From: Microbacterium sp. VKM Ac-2923
Lineage (GTDB): Bacteria > Actinomycetota > Actinomycetes > Actinomycetales > Microbacteriaceae
DNA: 33,614 bases
NCBI RefSeq assembly: GCF_022815605.1
Contig: NZ_JALGRP010000001.1
Span: 1 to 33,614, forward strand
Direction of reading: 5' to 3'
A program made the position numbers and the translations under genes. Below, piece by piece: positions 1 through 7,556 of the stretch. The notes below the pieces were generated by a model. That model was not told where the DNA came from and did not search any database. It saw nothing but the letters and a program-made list of their open reading frames with translations. The first letter of the stretch is position 1; every line of letters begins with the position of its first letter.

Positions 1-740
1 TGGAGACGACGAACCTCGATGCCGGATGGACGCCGCTCGTGTCCGACACCTTCTCGATGGCGCCGAGCACCAAGCACGGAGGAATCGTCCCGCTGACCTC
101 CGGTCAGTACGACGGGATCCGCAACGCGGACGCCGCAGCGGTCGTCACCTCGGACCTCGGCGACGCGAGCGTGACGCAGGGTGCGAGCGCGGCATCCATC
201 ACGGCCGCTCTGCCCCGCGAGGCGCAGGTGACCCTGGCGTACGGCCGCGGAACCGCCGCGCAGCCCGTGACCTGGAACCTCAGCGGCGTCGACACGTCGA
301 AGCCCGGGTCCTACCCGGTCACCGGTACGGTGCGAACGGTCGGAGCGAACCTGAACCAGTGGGCCGGAACCAATGGCTCGACCGCCTACGACGCCGCCGA
401 CCGGCGCCTGTTCAGCTCGACCGCGCTCACGGTCACCGCGGACATGGCCGTGACGGCCTCCGCCCTGGCCGTCACGGCCACGGCGGAGACGCGGTGCGTC
501 GCAGGCAAGCCCGTCGTCGCCACACGCATCGCCAACGGCGGCACGGTGCCCGTCGCGCTGAAGGTGGACTCGGTGCACGGGTCGAAGACGATCGCCTCCC
601 TCGCGGCGGGCAAGAGCACGAGCGTGATCTTCACGGCACGCACGAACCCGCTGGTAGCGGGTGAGGTCACGGTCGTTGCGAGCGCCGGTGGCACCACCTC
701 GACGGTGACGGCGCCGTTCGCGGCGACCACCTGCCGCTGA
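1..740 (+). CDS. C-terminal part of a secreted GH43-type glycosidase (5' truncated)
   Basis: The reading frame is open from the first complete codon (position 3) to the TGA at 738-740, so only the last 245 residues are present. The first residues include KHGGIVPLT, which matches the end of a GH43 five-bladed propeller; the next gene has RHGSVMPVT at the same place. A group-4 bacterial Ig-like domain follows (roughly residues 60-115, with VTWNLSGVDTSKPGSYPVTG). The last 90 residues form a module that starts near RCVAGK and ends in TTCR, shared with two other glycosidases in this window. By family it would be an exported arabinofuranosidase, xylosidase or arabinanase acting outside the cell. 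The signal peptide and catalytic residues lie off the window, so the substrate cannot be judged. It is co-directional with the next gene (54-bp gap), so the two may be one transcript. Confidence 0.8.
   Translation, partial: ETTNLDAGWTPLVSDTFSMAPSTKHGGIVPLTSGQYDGIRNADAAAVVTSDLGDASVTQGASAASITAALPREAQVTLAYGRGTAAQPVTWNLSGVDTSKPGSYPVTGTVRTVGANLNQWAGTNGSTAYDAADRRLFSSTALTVTADMAVTASALAVTATAETRCVAGKPVVATRIANGGTVPVALKVDSVHGSKTIASLAAGKSTSVIFTARTNPLVAGEVTVVASAGGTTSTVTAPFAATTCR
480..740 (+). other. C-terminal Cys module, copy 1 (within the GH43 tail)
   Basis: Protein module of about 85-90 residues starting near RCVAGK and ending TTCR-stop. The two Cys codons (495-497 and 732-734) are 79 residues apart, identical to copy 2. 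Shared positions include AGK, VPV, G.K.IA.L..GKS and AG near the end. I do not recognise a named family. Confidence 0.7.
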
Positions 741-794
741 CCCCCGGGCCCGCCCGGCCCCGCCCCATCGACGTCGACCGACGGTCAGGACACC

Positions 795-3758
795 ATGCTC
801 TCCCACACGCCTCCCCGCCACGTTCTCCGTCGATGGGCCGGTGAGAGCCGCGCCGACCGCGTCGCCTCCGGGACGCGACGAGCGCTCGCCGTGGCGGTGT
901 CGGCGGCGGTCGTCGTCGGGGGGATCCTCGGTGCCGGGGCGGCGACCGCGGCCCCCTCCGACGCGCGCGACGATGGTCTCGTCGCGCGGTACACCTTCGA
1001 CGAGACGTCCGGCGACGTGGCCCGCAACACGGCCGACGGGTCGGATGCCGCGGGTGACCCTTTCGATGCGACGGTGCGCAACTACACCGCATCGCAGCGA
1101 GCGGAGGCGGGGACGCTGCAGTTCACCGGCGGAGCCAAGACCTCGACCGGCAACTGGGTCGAATTGCCCGACGACCTGTTGAAGTCCGCCACCTCGGCGA
1201 CGGTGTCGATCGACGTCAAGGCGGATGCCGCGATGCTCACCTCGAACCACTTCCTCTGGAACATCGGCAACGACACGACCCAGCAGTATTGGTTCGCCAA
1301 CGTCCGCGCGCCGCGCTCCGGCATCACGACGGGCTCCGCCGGCGGCGAGAAGAACGCCACCGCCTACCCGGTGAAGGCGAATCGATGGCACAGCCTCACC
1401 GCCGTCATCGACGCAGACGCCGACACCCTCACCTTCTACACCGACGGTCAGCTGTCGGGGATCGCGAAGACGACGCTCACCCCCGCCGACATCCCGCAGA
1501 CCCTCAACACGATCGGGCGCGCGCCGTGGCCCGACGCCCTCTTCAAGGGGACGGTCGGAGCGTTCCACGTCTACGACCGTGCGTTGTCGAGCGGTGAGGT
1601 CGTCTCGCTATCCGAGAGCGACGCCACCGTCCATCAGGACGCACTGCGCGCGGTTGCAGACGCCAAGGCGGCCGCCATCGATCTCGGCGACACCTCGGCG
1701 GTGACCGGCGATCTCGACCTCGGGTTATTCGGCATCCGCGAGATCTCCTGGTCTTCGTCGGACAACGCCGTCGTCTCCGCAGACGGCGTGGTGACCCGCC
1801 CGACAGTGGGGGAGCCGGCCGCCACGGTGACGCTGAGCGCGACGACGGAAGCGCGGGGAGTCGGGGCGACGGCACCGCGGACGTTCAGGGTCGTCGTGCC
1901 GGCACTGACCGCCGCCGACGTCGCGGCCGACCGCGACGGACTCCGAGTGCCCGCCGTCGTCCGCGGCAACGTGACGCTGGCCTCGCGGGGTGACAAGGGA
2001 GCGCCCGTGGCGTGGACATCGTCGGCTCCGACCGTGATCTCCGACCGCGCGGTCGGCGCGGCCTCCGCCGGCGTAGTGACGCGGCCCGCGTGGGGCGCGA
2101 CGCCTACGCCTGTCACCCTCACCGCGACCGTTGGCGCAGGGGCCGCTGCCGTCACGCGCAGCTTCGCCGTCACCGTCGAACCGGCTCAGCGCCCCGCCGT
2201 CGACAACCGCTACATGTTCGCCTACTTCACTGCCAACACCATCGACGGAGAGAAGATCTCGCTCGCCGCGTCGCAGGGCAACAGCGCGATGACGTGGGAC
2301 GTCTTGAACAACGGCACCCCGATCCTCTCATCGACACAGGGCACGCGCGGGCTCCGAGACCCGTTCGTCATCCGCTCCGCCGAGGGCGACCGCTTCTTCC
2401 TCATCGCCACCGACCTGTCGATCGGCGGGGGCACGACGTGGGAGTCGTCGTTGGACGACGGCAGTCGGCACCTGGAGATCTGGGAATCCACCGACCTGAA
2501 GAACTGGTCGGCGCAGCGGCATGTGCCCGTCTCGGGGCCGTTCGCCTCGATGACGTGGGCGCCCGAGGCTTACTATGACGCGAACGCCGGCGAGTACGTC
2601 GTGTACTGGTCGTCGCGCGTGTTCTTGGACGCCACTCGTCCCTACGACAAGGCCGGCACCCCGGACTACACGTACTCGAAGGTCATGTACGCCACCACGA
2701 GGGACTTCGTGACGTTCTCGGATGCCAAGATCTGGCAGGACGTCGGCGACCGGATCGACTCCACCATGATCGAGGACGACGGCACCTTCTACCGGTTCAC
2801 CAAGGAAGTCACCGGCTGCGAAGACATCGTGCAGGAGTCGGCGTCGTCGCTCTACGCCCCGTCGGTTCCCGGGAACTACGGGTGGGCGACCGACGCGACG
2901 TGCGTCTCCAAGACAGCCCGCGCGACCGGCAGTACCACAGAGGGGCCGACGATCTTCCGCGCGAACGCGGGCGACACTTCGCTTCCGGCGGGTGTGGCGG
3001 AGGGCTTCTATCTCTTCGTGGACGATTTCGCGGGGCAGGGGTACCTGCCGCTGTTCACCGAGTCGCTGGCGGCGCCCGCCTGGCGCGCCGTGGCCGGTGC
3101 GCTGCCGAAGTCCCGTCATGGCAGCGTCATGCCCGTCACTCTCAACCAGTGGGAGTTCGCGAAGGGCTCGGCCGCAACGCGGACAGCGACCACGACCTCG
3201 ATCGACGACGTCGCCAGTGGCGCCGTTCTCGAGCCGGGTGCGCGAGTGACGGCGCGCGTCACCGCCGACGACGGCGGCGCCGTGGCCGGCACGGTGCGGT
3301 TCGCCTTCGGCGACACCGCGGTCGATGCGCGAGTGATCTCGCGCGACGGGGCGTTCGTCGCCGAGGCCGTCGTCCCCAACGTGTCGGGCGATGTGCGGCT
3401 CTCCGCCGCGTACCAGGGGCTCGATGTCCTTTCAGGCTCGGCGTCCGCACCGGTCGACGTGCGCATAGGCAGTGCGGCGGCACCGCGCGTCGACGCTTTC
3501 GTCTCGTCTCGATGCATCGCCGGCAAGGTGACCGTGATGCTCAAGGTGACCAACGCGGGTTCGGTTCCCGTGTCGGTGGTGGCGGCCAGCGCCTACGGGA
3601 CGAAGACCATTCCGGCGCTCGGGGTCGGCAGCACCGCGACCGCCGCGTTCTCGACGCGTGCGGCGGCGATCTTGGCCGGGTCGATGTCGCTCCGCGTGGA
3701 CGGCGCCGGGCAGTCGCGGGAGCTGACGGTGCCCATCGAGGCGCACCGGTGCTCCTGA
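795..3758 (+). CDS. Secreted multidomain GH43 glycoside hydrolase (LamG, two atrophied Ig domains, GH43, Ig, C-terminal Cys module)
   Basis: A 987-residue exported enzyme. Residues 1-53 are a long signal peptide: twin Arg, hydrophobic core, and a likely cleavage after ATAA. A LamG/concanavalin-like domain spans about 60-275 (LVARYTFDETSGD). Two atrophied bacterial Ig domains follow, about 281-370 and 372-465. The GH43 propeller spans about 466-795; candidate catalytic residues are D522 (LRDPFVI, base), D655 (RIDSTMIEDDG, pKa modulator) and E716 (TTEGPTIF, acid), the usual family order and spacing. An Ig-like domain (about 800-895) and a final module with Cys907 and Cys986 complete the protein. 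GH43 enzymes mostly cut alpha-L-arabinofuranosides or beta-xylosides; the nearby GH127 gene favours arabinose-containing plant glycans, which is inference. ATG 795 is preceded by an AGGA-type ribosome binding site about 6 nt away. Confidence 0.88.
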   Translation: MLSHTPPRHVLRRWAGESRADRVASGTRRALAVAVSAAVVVGGILGAGAATAAPSDARDDGLVARYTFDETSGDVARNTADGSDAAGDPFDATVRNYTASQRAEAGTLQFTGGAKTSTGNWVELPDDLLKSATSATVSIDVKADAAMLTSNHFLWNIGNDTTQQYWFANVRAPRSGITTGSAGGEKNATAYPVKANRWHSLTAVIDADADTLTFYTDGQLSGIAKTTLTPADIPQTLNTIGRAPWPDALFKGTVGAFHVYDRALSSGEVVSLSESDATVHQDALRAVADAKAAAIDLGDTSAVTGDLDLGLFGIREISWSSSDNAVVSADGVVTRPTVGEPAATVTLSATTEARGVGATAPRTFRVVVPALTAADVAADRDGLRVPAVVRGNVTLASRGDKGAPVAWTSSAPTVISDRAVGAASAGVVTRPAWGATPTPVTLTATVGAGAAAVTRSFAVTVEPAQRPAVDNRYMFAYFTANTIDGEKISLAASQGNSAMTWDVLNNGTPILSSTQGTRGLRDPFVIRSAEGDRFFLIATDLSIGGGTTWESSLDDGSRHLEIWESTDLKNWSAQRHVPVSGPFASMTWAPEAYYDANAGEYVVYWSSRVFLDATRPYDKAGTPDYTYSKVMYATTRDFVTFSDAKIWQDVGDRIDSTMIEDDGTFYRFTKEVTGCEDIVQESASSLYAPSVPGNYGWATDATCVSKTARATGSTTEGPTIFRANAGDTSLPAGVAEGFYLFVDDFAGQGYLPLFTESLAAPAWRAVAGALPKSRHGSVMPVTLNQWEFAKGSAATRTATTTSIDDVASGAVLEPGARVTARVTADDGGAVAGTVRFAFGDTAVDARVISRDGAFVAEAVVPNVSGDVRLSAAYQGLDVLSGSASAPVDVRIGSAAAPRVDAFVSSRCIAGKVTVMLKVTNAGSVPVSVVAASAYGTKTIPALGVGSTATAAFSTRAAAILAGSMSLRVDGAGQSRELTVPIEAHRCS
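3484..3758 (+). other. C-terminal Cys module, copy 2 (GH43)
   Basis: Module starting near RCIAGKVTV and ending HRCS-stop. The Cys codons at 3513-3515 and 3750-3752 are 79 residues apart. It aligns along its length with copies 1 and 3: RC[IV]AGK, then VPV, then G.K[ST]I..L..G, then AG, then a Cys one residue before the end. Confidence 0.7.
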
Positions 3759-3858
3759 CGGTTCGCGGTCGCCTGCGGCCGCGTCACCGATCCGCGGGCG
3801 AGGTCATCGAGGCCGATCCCGGCGCGAAAGCCGCGAGCACCCCCCGATAGGACCCCCC

Positions 3859-4911
3859 ATGCCCACCCCGCGCAGCTCTTCCGCCGCACCCGCGCGCGCC
3901 CGACCGGAGCCCGCACCCCCGGCGCTCGGCTCCGGCGCGCGCCAGGTGCTGATCGTCGCCGCGGCCTTCATCGCCGCCGCGATCGTCGTCCGGTGGCTGA
4001 CCATCGACGGCGACGGCTCCGTCCCCAGCGCCCTTTCCGACGGCATCACGCTCGCAGCGTCCGTGGTCATCGAGTCGCTGCCGTTCGTCTTCCTCGGCAT
4101 CTCGATCTCGATCGCGGTGCAGCTGTGGGTTCCCTCGCGCGTCCTGGATGCCGTCATCCCGCGCGCCGGCTTCCTCCGACGCGCCGTCTTGTCACTGCTC
4201 GGGGTCGTCCTGCCGGTGTGCGAGTGCGGCAACGTGCCCCTGGCCCGAGGGCTGATGATGCGGGGGTTCTCCGTCGCCGATTCGGTGACCTTCCTGCTGG
4301 CCGCCCCCATCCTCAACCCGGTGACCCTCATCACGACCTACCAGGCGTTCGGCTGGAACGACGGCATCCTGGTGTCGCGGCTGGTGGGCGGTTTCGTGCT
4401 CGCCAACCTCGTGGGCTGGCTCGTCAGTCTGCACCCGGCGCCCGAGCGCCTCCTCACCCCGCAGTGGGCCGCGGCGTGCGCCACCGCGGCGACGTCGACA
4501 CGGGAACCGGCGACCCTTCGTCGCGCGGCGGTGATGTTCCGCGACGAGGTCTCCGCCATGCTCCCGGCGCTGTTCCTGGGCGCGGCCGTCGCCGGCGTCA
4601 TCCAGGTGGCGATCTCCCGCGACACGCTGACGGGGATCGGTGGGCACCCCGTACTCGGCATCCTGGCCCTGATGGTACTGGCCTTCGTGATTGCGATCTG
4701 CTCGAACGTCGACGCGTTCTTCGCCCTGTCGCTGGCATCCGCGTTCTCGCCGGGCGCGCTCGTGGCGTTCCTCGTGCTGGGGCCGATGATCGATGTGAAG
4801 ATGCTCGTGATGCTCTCGACGACGTTCCGTCTGCGCACGCTCGCGGGGATCACCCTCGTCGTGGCGCTCGGCGCCCTGACCCTCGGTCTGGTGGTGAACC
4901 TCCTTGTCTGA
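3859..4911 (+). CDS. Permease of the YraQ/ArsP (DUF318) family
   Basis: A 350-residue polytopic membrane protein with about eight hydrophobic segments after a Pro/Ala-rich cytoplasmic N-terminus. The signature PVCECGNVPLARGL (C121, C123) in the first half, LLAAPILNPVT, and the second-half repeat AICSNVDAFFALSLAS with LGPMIDVKM are typical of the DUF318/ArsP_1 permeases. Members export organoarsenicals or act with a TIGR03943 partner in metal handling. The adjacent gene here encodes that partner, so the pair is probably a two-subunit transporter in the cytoplasmic membrane. The substrate is not shown by sequence; a metal ion is a reasonable guess. ATG 3859 has AGGA about 6 nt upstream. The 100 bp before it contains no strong terminator, so partial co-transcription with the GH43 gene cannot be excluded. 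Confidence 0.85.
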   Translation: MPTPRSSSAAPARARPEPAPPALGSGARQVLIVAAAFIAAAIVVRWLTIDGDGSVPSALSDGITLAASVVIESLPFVFLGISISIAVQLWVPSRVLDAVIPRAGFLRRAVLSLLGVVLPVCECGNVPLARGLMMRGFSVADSVTFLLAAPILNPVTLITTYQAFGWNDGILVSRLVGGFVLANLVGWLVSLHPAPERLLTPQWAAACATAATSTREPATLRRAAVMFRDEVSAMLPALFLGAAVAGVIQVAISRDTLTGIGGHPVLGILALMVLAFVIAICSNVDAFFALSLASAFSPGALVAFLVLGPMIDVKMLVMLSTTFRLRTLAGITLVVALGALTLGLVVNLLV

Positions 4912-5656
4912 CATCGTGTCGCGCTGGGCGGGCCTGGCCCTGTGCGGCATCGGCCTGGTCGCGACTCTCGCCCTCGCGGCCGCCGGCGACCTCACGCTGT
5001 ACATCCACCCCCGCTACGTCGTCTTCACCGTGCTGCTCAGCGTCGTGGGGGCGGGGCTGTTCGCGGCGGCGGTCTGGGTGACCGCCACCGGTCGCGGCGC
5101 GGACCACGACCACGACCATCGCCACGACCACGACCACGACAACCCCCCGTCGCGGCGCCCGCGCCGGGTGCTGTCGGCGGCGGTGACGGGCGCTCTCGTC
5201 ATCGTCGCCGCGGTCGCGCTGCTGGTCGTGCCCCCGACGACCCTGAGCGCCGAGCGCGCGCTGTCGACCGTGAGCGCCGCCGACGGCGGCGGCGACGTGG
5301 CCCGTCCGTCGCTCCTCGGCAGCGACCCGACCCGCTTCTCGGTGCGCGATTGGGCGAGCATCCTCGGCAGCGGGGCTTCCGCCGCCGATCTCGTCGGGCA
5401 GCAGGCCGACGTGACCGGGTTCCTGCTGATCGACGACACCGGCGCCGTCCGCGTCGGACGCTACGCCGTCACATGCTGCACGGTCGACGCGCAGCTGTTC
5501 GCCGTACCCGTGATCGCCGCCGACCTCCCGAGCGAGCTCCGCTCGGGCGACTGGGTGCACCTGACCGGGACCTTCACCGACGACGCGGGTACGACCCGGC
5601 TGAGTCCCGAGAGCGTCGACGCCGTGGAGGAGCCCGATGATCCGTACCTCTCGTGA
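4904..5656 (+). CDS. TIGR03943-family (DUF1980) permease partner with His-rich loop
   Basis: A 250-residue protein: two hydrophobic segments at the N-terminus, a cytoplasmic or periplasmic loop at about 67-80 made almost only of Asp and His (DHDHDHRHDHDHD), a third hydrophobic segment at about 90-110, and a soluble domain with the family's Cys pair (VTCCTVDA, about 190-191) followed by a small beta-barrel-like section (GDWVHLTGTF). The His/Asp stretch and Cys pair suggest binding of a soft or transition metal. The TTG start at 4904 overlaps the permease stop by 8 bp; an in-frame GTG at 4916 is an alternative. Coupling with the permease and the next gene makes a three-gene operon. The family pairing is established; the metal is inference. 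Confidence 0.85.
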   Translation: MSDIVSRWAGLALCGIGLVATLALAAAGDLTLYIHPRYVVFTVLLSVVGAGLFAAAVWVTATGRGADHDHDHRHDHDHDNPPSRRPRRVLSAAVTGALVIVAAVALLVVPPTTLSAERALSTVSAADGGGDVARPSLLGSDPTRFSVRDWASILGSGASAADLVGQQADVTGFLLIDDTGAVRVGRYAVTCCTVDAQLFAVPVIAADLPSELRSGDWVHLTGTFTDDAGTTRLSPESVDAVEEPDDPYLS

Positions 5657-7016
5657 GACGGATGCCGTCCGCCCCCGGTCCTCGCGGCGCTGGGTCGTGG
5701 CCGGTGTCGCCGTCGTCACCGGCCTCGCCGCGGTGAGCACGGTTCTCGCCGCGGGGGCGCTTGAGCGTGGCCCGCGCGTTCGCGCCGTCGACGGAGACCC
5801 CTCTCTCACGGTGGTGCAGTCGGGGGTGACCCTGGTGTTCCGCGCCGATCAGCCCCTCGACCCCCGCTCGGGTGAGGGGGTGGCGGTCGAGCCCGCCGCA
5901 CCCTTCCAGGTCGAGGTGACCGGGTCGACGCTGCGTCTGCGCTTCACCGATACCGTCGACCACGCCCACGAGTACCGGGTGAGCATCCCGGCTCTGCGCG
6001 GACGGGCGACCGGGGCGACCGCGCCGGCCGAATTCGACTTCGTCACTCCGCCGTTGACGGTGACCACCCTCGAGCGCGGTGGCGGCTTCGACCGCGTGGG
6101 CGGCGCCGACGATCGAATCGTGCGCCACGACCTGTCCTCCGGCGCCGATGAGGTGATCTTCTCGGCGCCGCGCATCCAGGAGTACGCCGACGACGGCAAC
6201 GGGGTGGTCGCCGCCGTGCTCGACGAGGACGGGCGCACCACCCTGACGCGGGCCGCCGACGGGGCGGATCCGGTGCCTCTGCCCCTCCCTGGCGAGGGCG
6301 CCGTCGGGTTGGTGCGGGCGTCGGCCGATGCCGGTCGCACGGGCTTCGTCTTCACGAGCACGGGAGGCGGGGACCAGCAGTACATCAGCACGCTCTTCCT
6401 CGTCGACTCCGCCGATCCCGGCGCCGGACCGCACGCCGTGCTCGGCATCGACGGTCTGCCCCTGCAGGCCGACTCGTGGTTCTTCATCCCCGGCAGCTCC
6501 TACCTCGTCGCGCAGACCCCCACCGGGACCCTGGTCCTTCTGGATGCCACCGGCGCGGCGCCCCCGCGCCTGCTCGGCGAGGTGGGATCCCTCCGCGAGG
6601 TGCTCCCCGCCTCCACCTCGCTCGTGGTCGACGGGACGACCGGGCCGGCCGTGCTGGACCTGACGAACGGGTCTCTGACCGACATCGTCGGGGCAGTCGT
6701 CGACGAGGTGTCGACGGGCACCGTCTTCCTCTCCGACTCCTCATCCGTGCAATGGACGGCCACCGACGTCGTGCGCCGGGTCGCCTCGCAACCGGATGCC
6801 GCGGTGTTCCGCGCCGGCGTCGGTGGGCGCATCGAGGAGGTGTGCGTGTCGCCGAGCGGACGGTATGCCGCGGTCGGCGTCGTGCGCGCCGACGCCGAGA
6901 TCGATGATTACCCCACCCGTGCCGAGTGGCTGGGCCGCACCTCGACGGTCGTCGATGTGGCCTCGGGTGACGTGATCGCCGAGGTGCCGGGGACGCGCCC
7001 GGACTGGTGCGCCTGA
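5637..7016 (+). CDS. Membrane-anchored extracellular protein with Ig-like domain and beta-propeller-like repeats
   Basis: A 459-residue protein starting at ATG 5637, 20 bp inside the end of the previous gene and preceded by GGAGGAG. One hydrophobic segment (about 20-42) serves as signal anchor. Residues about 60-132 resemble a bacterial Ig-like fold of the SbsA type (VTLVFRADQPLDP ... HEYRVSIPALRG). The rest is a series of beta-rich repeats, each giving a readout-like motif (GDQQYISTLFLVD, STVVDVASGDVIAEVPG), consistent with a seven-bladed propeller of the WD40-like or TolB-like class; no catalytic residues are evident. The protein ends DWCA. Its position as third gene of the permease/TIGR03943 operon suggests a surface-exposed accessory or sensor, but no function is known to me. 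Confidence 0.7.
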   Translation: MIRTSRETDAVRPRSSRRWVVAGVAVVTGLAAVSTVLAAGALERGPRVRAVDGDPSLTVVQSGVTLVFRADQPLDPRSGEGVAVEPAAPFQVEVTGSTLRLRFTDTVDHAHEYRVSIPALRGRATGATAPAEFDFVTPPLTVTTLERGGGFDRVGGADDRIVRHDLSSGADEVIFSAPRIQEYADDGNGVVAAVLDEDGRTTLTRAADGADPVPLPLPGEGAVGLVRASADAGRTGFVFTSTGGGDQQYISTLFLVDSADPGAGPHAVLGIDGLPLQADSWFFIPGSSYLVAQTPTGTLVLLDATGAAPPRLLGEVGSLREVLPASTSLVVDGTTGPAVLDLTNGSLTDIVGAVVDEVSTGTVFLSDSSSVQWTATDVVRRVASQPDAAVFRAGVGGRIEEVCVSPSGRYAAVGVVRADAEIDDYPTRAEWLGRTSTVVDVASGDVIAEVPGTRPDWCA

Positions 7017-7082
7017 GGCGAGTACTTCCGCGCGGCGGCCGAACCGGGAGCGGGCTCGCGGCGCCGGCGTGTTCGCGTGGCA

Positions 7083-7138
7083 CCGGATGCCGGGTGCCGG
7101 GTGCCGGGTGCTGGGTGCCGGGTGCCGGATGTCGGGTG
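7083..7138. repeat. Tandem heptamer repeat, 8 copies of CCGGGTG-like unit
   Basis: Eight contiguous 7-bp units read CCGGATG, CCGGGTG three times, CTGGGTG, CCGGGTG, CCGGATG, TCGGGTG. It lies in the non-coding gap between the convergent operons. The length varies easily by slippage in such arrays. The outer units contain the GGATG core that is abundant across the window. Confidence 0.9.
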
Positions 7139-7179
7139 CGTCGACCCTCCTTGAGCACGGGGTCGGCCCCTCACGACGA

Positions 7180-7217
7180 AACGCCCCGGGTGACCTGTGA
7201 CGGTCACCCGGGGCGTT
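7180..7217. terminator. Bidirectional terminator hairpin between convergent genes
   Basis: Perfect 16-bp inverted repeat AACGCCCCGGGTGACC / GGTCACCCGGGGCGTT (7180-7195 and 7202-7217) with a 6-nt loop TGTGAC. It sits between the stop of the propeller gene (7016, plus) and the stop of the GH127 gene (7272, minus), the position expected for a shared terminator. There is no long U tract, which is normal in actinobacteria. Confidence 0.8.
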
Positions 7218-7230
7218 CCCGGTGGATGCC

Positions 7231-7264
7231 CCGGGCGGCTGAGCATCACGCGTCAGCCGCCCGG
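7231..7264. terminator. Second hairpin next to the GH127 stop codon
   Basis: Perfect 12-bp inverted repeat CCGGGCGGCTGA / TCAGCCGCCCGG (7231-7242 and 7253-7264) with a 10-nt loop. It lies 8 bp beyond the GH127 stop and next to the larger hairpin, so it probably ends or protects the 3' end of the GH127 transcript. Confidence 0.6.
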
Positions 7265-7271
7265 TGGCGGT

Positions 7272-7556
7272 TCAGCCGCAGCTGCGGGCGTCGTACCCGG
7301 CCTTCTGCGTCGCGGTCGCCGTCGTGCCGCCGACCTGACCGGTCGCGGTGATCGACACCTCGCCCGCGGCGAGCTGCGCCTGACGGGTGGTGAACACCTG
7401 GCTGACACTCTTACCCGGTGCGAGGCTCGCGATGCTCTTCTTACCGAACGCTGTGGTCAGCTCGATCGACACCGGCACGGCGCTGGTGTTCTTCATCGTG
7501 GCGGTGAGGGTCACCTTGCCCGCGATGCACCGCGTCGCGGCCGAGAGCTCGGTCGT
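7272..7556 (-). other. C-terminal Cys module, copy 3 (GH127)
   Basis: Module starting near RCIAGKVTL and ending RSCG-stop. The two Cys codons (7527-7529 and 7278-7280, minus strand) are 83 residues apart, four more than in copies 1 and 2. Shared positions: RC[IV]AGK, VPV, G.KSIASL.PGKS, AGEV and a Cys one residue before the end. Confidence 0.7.
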
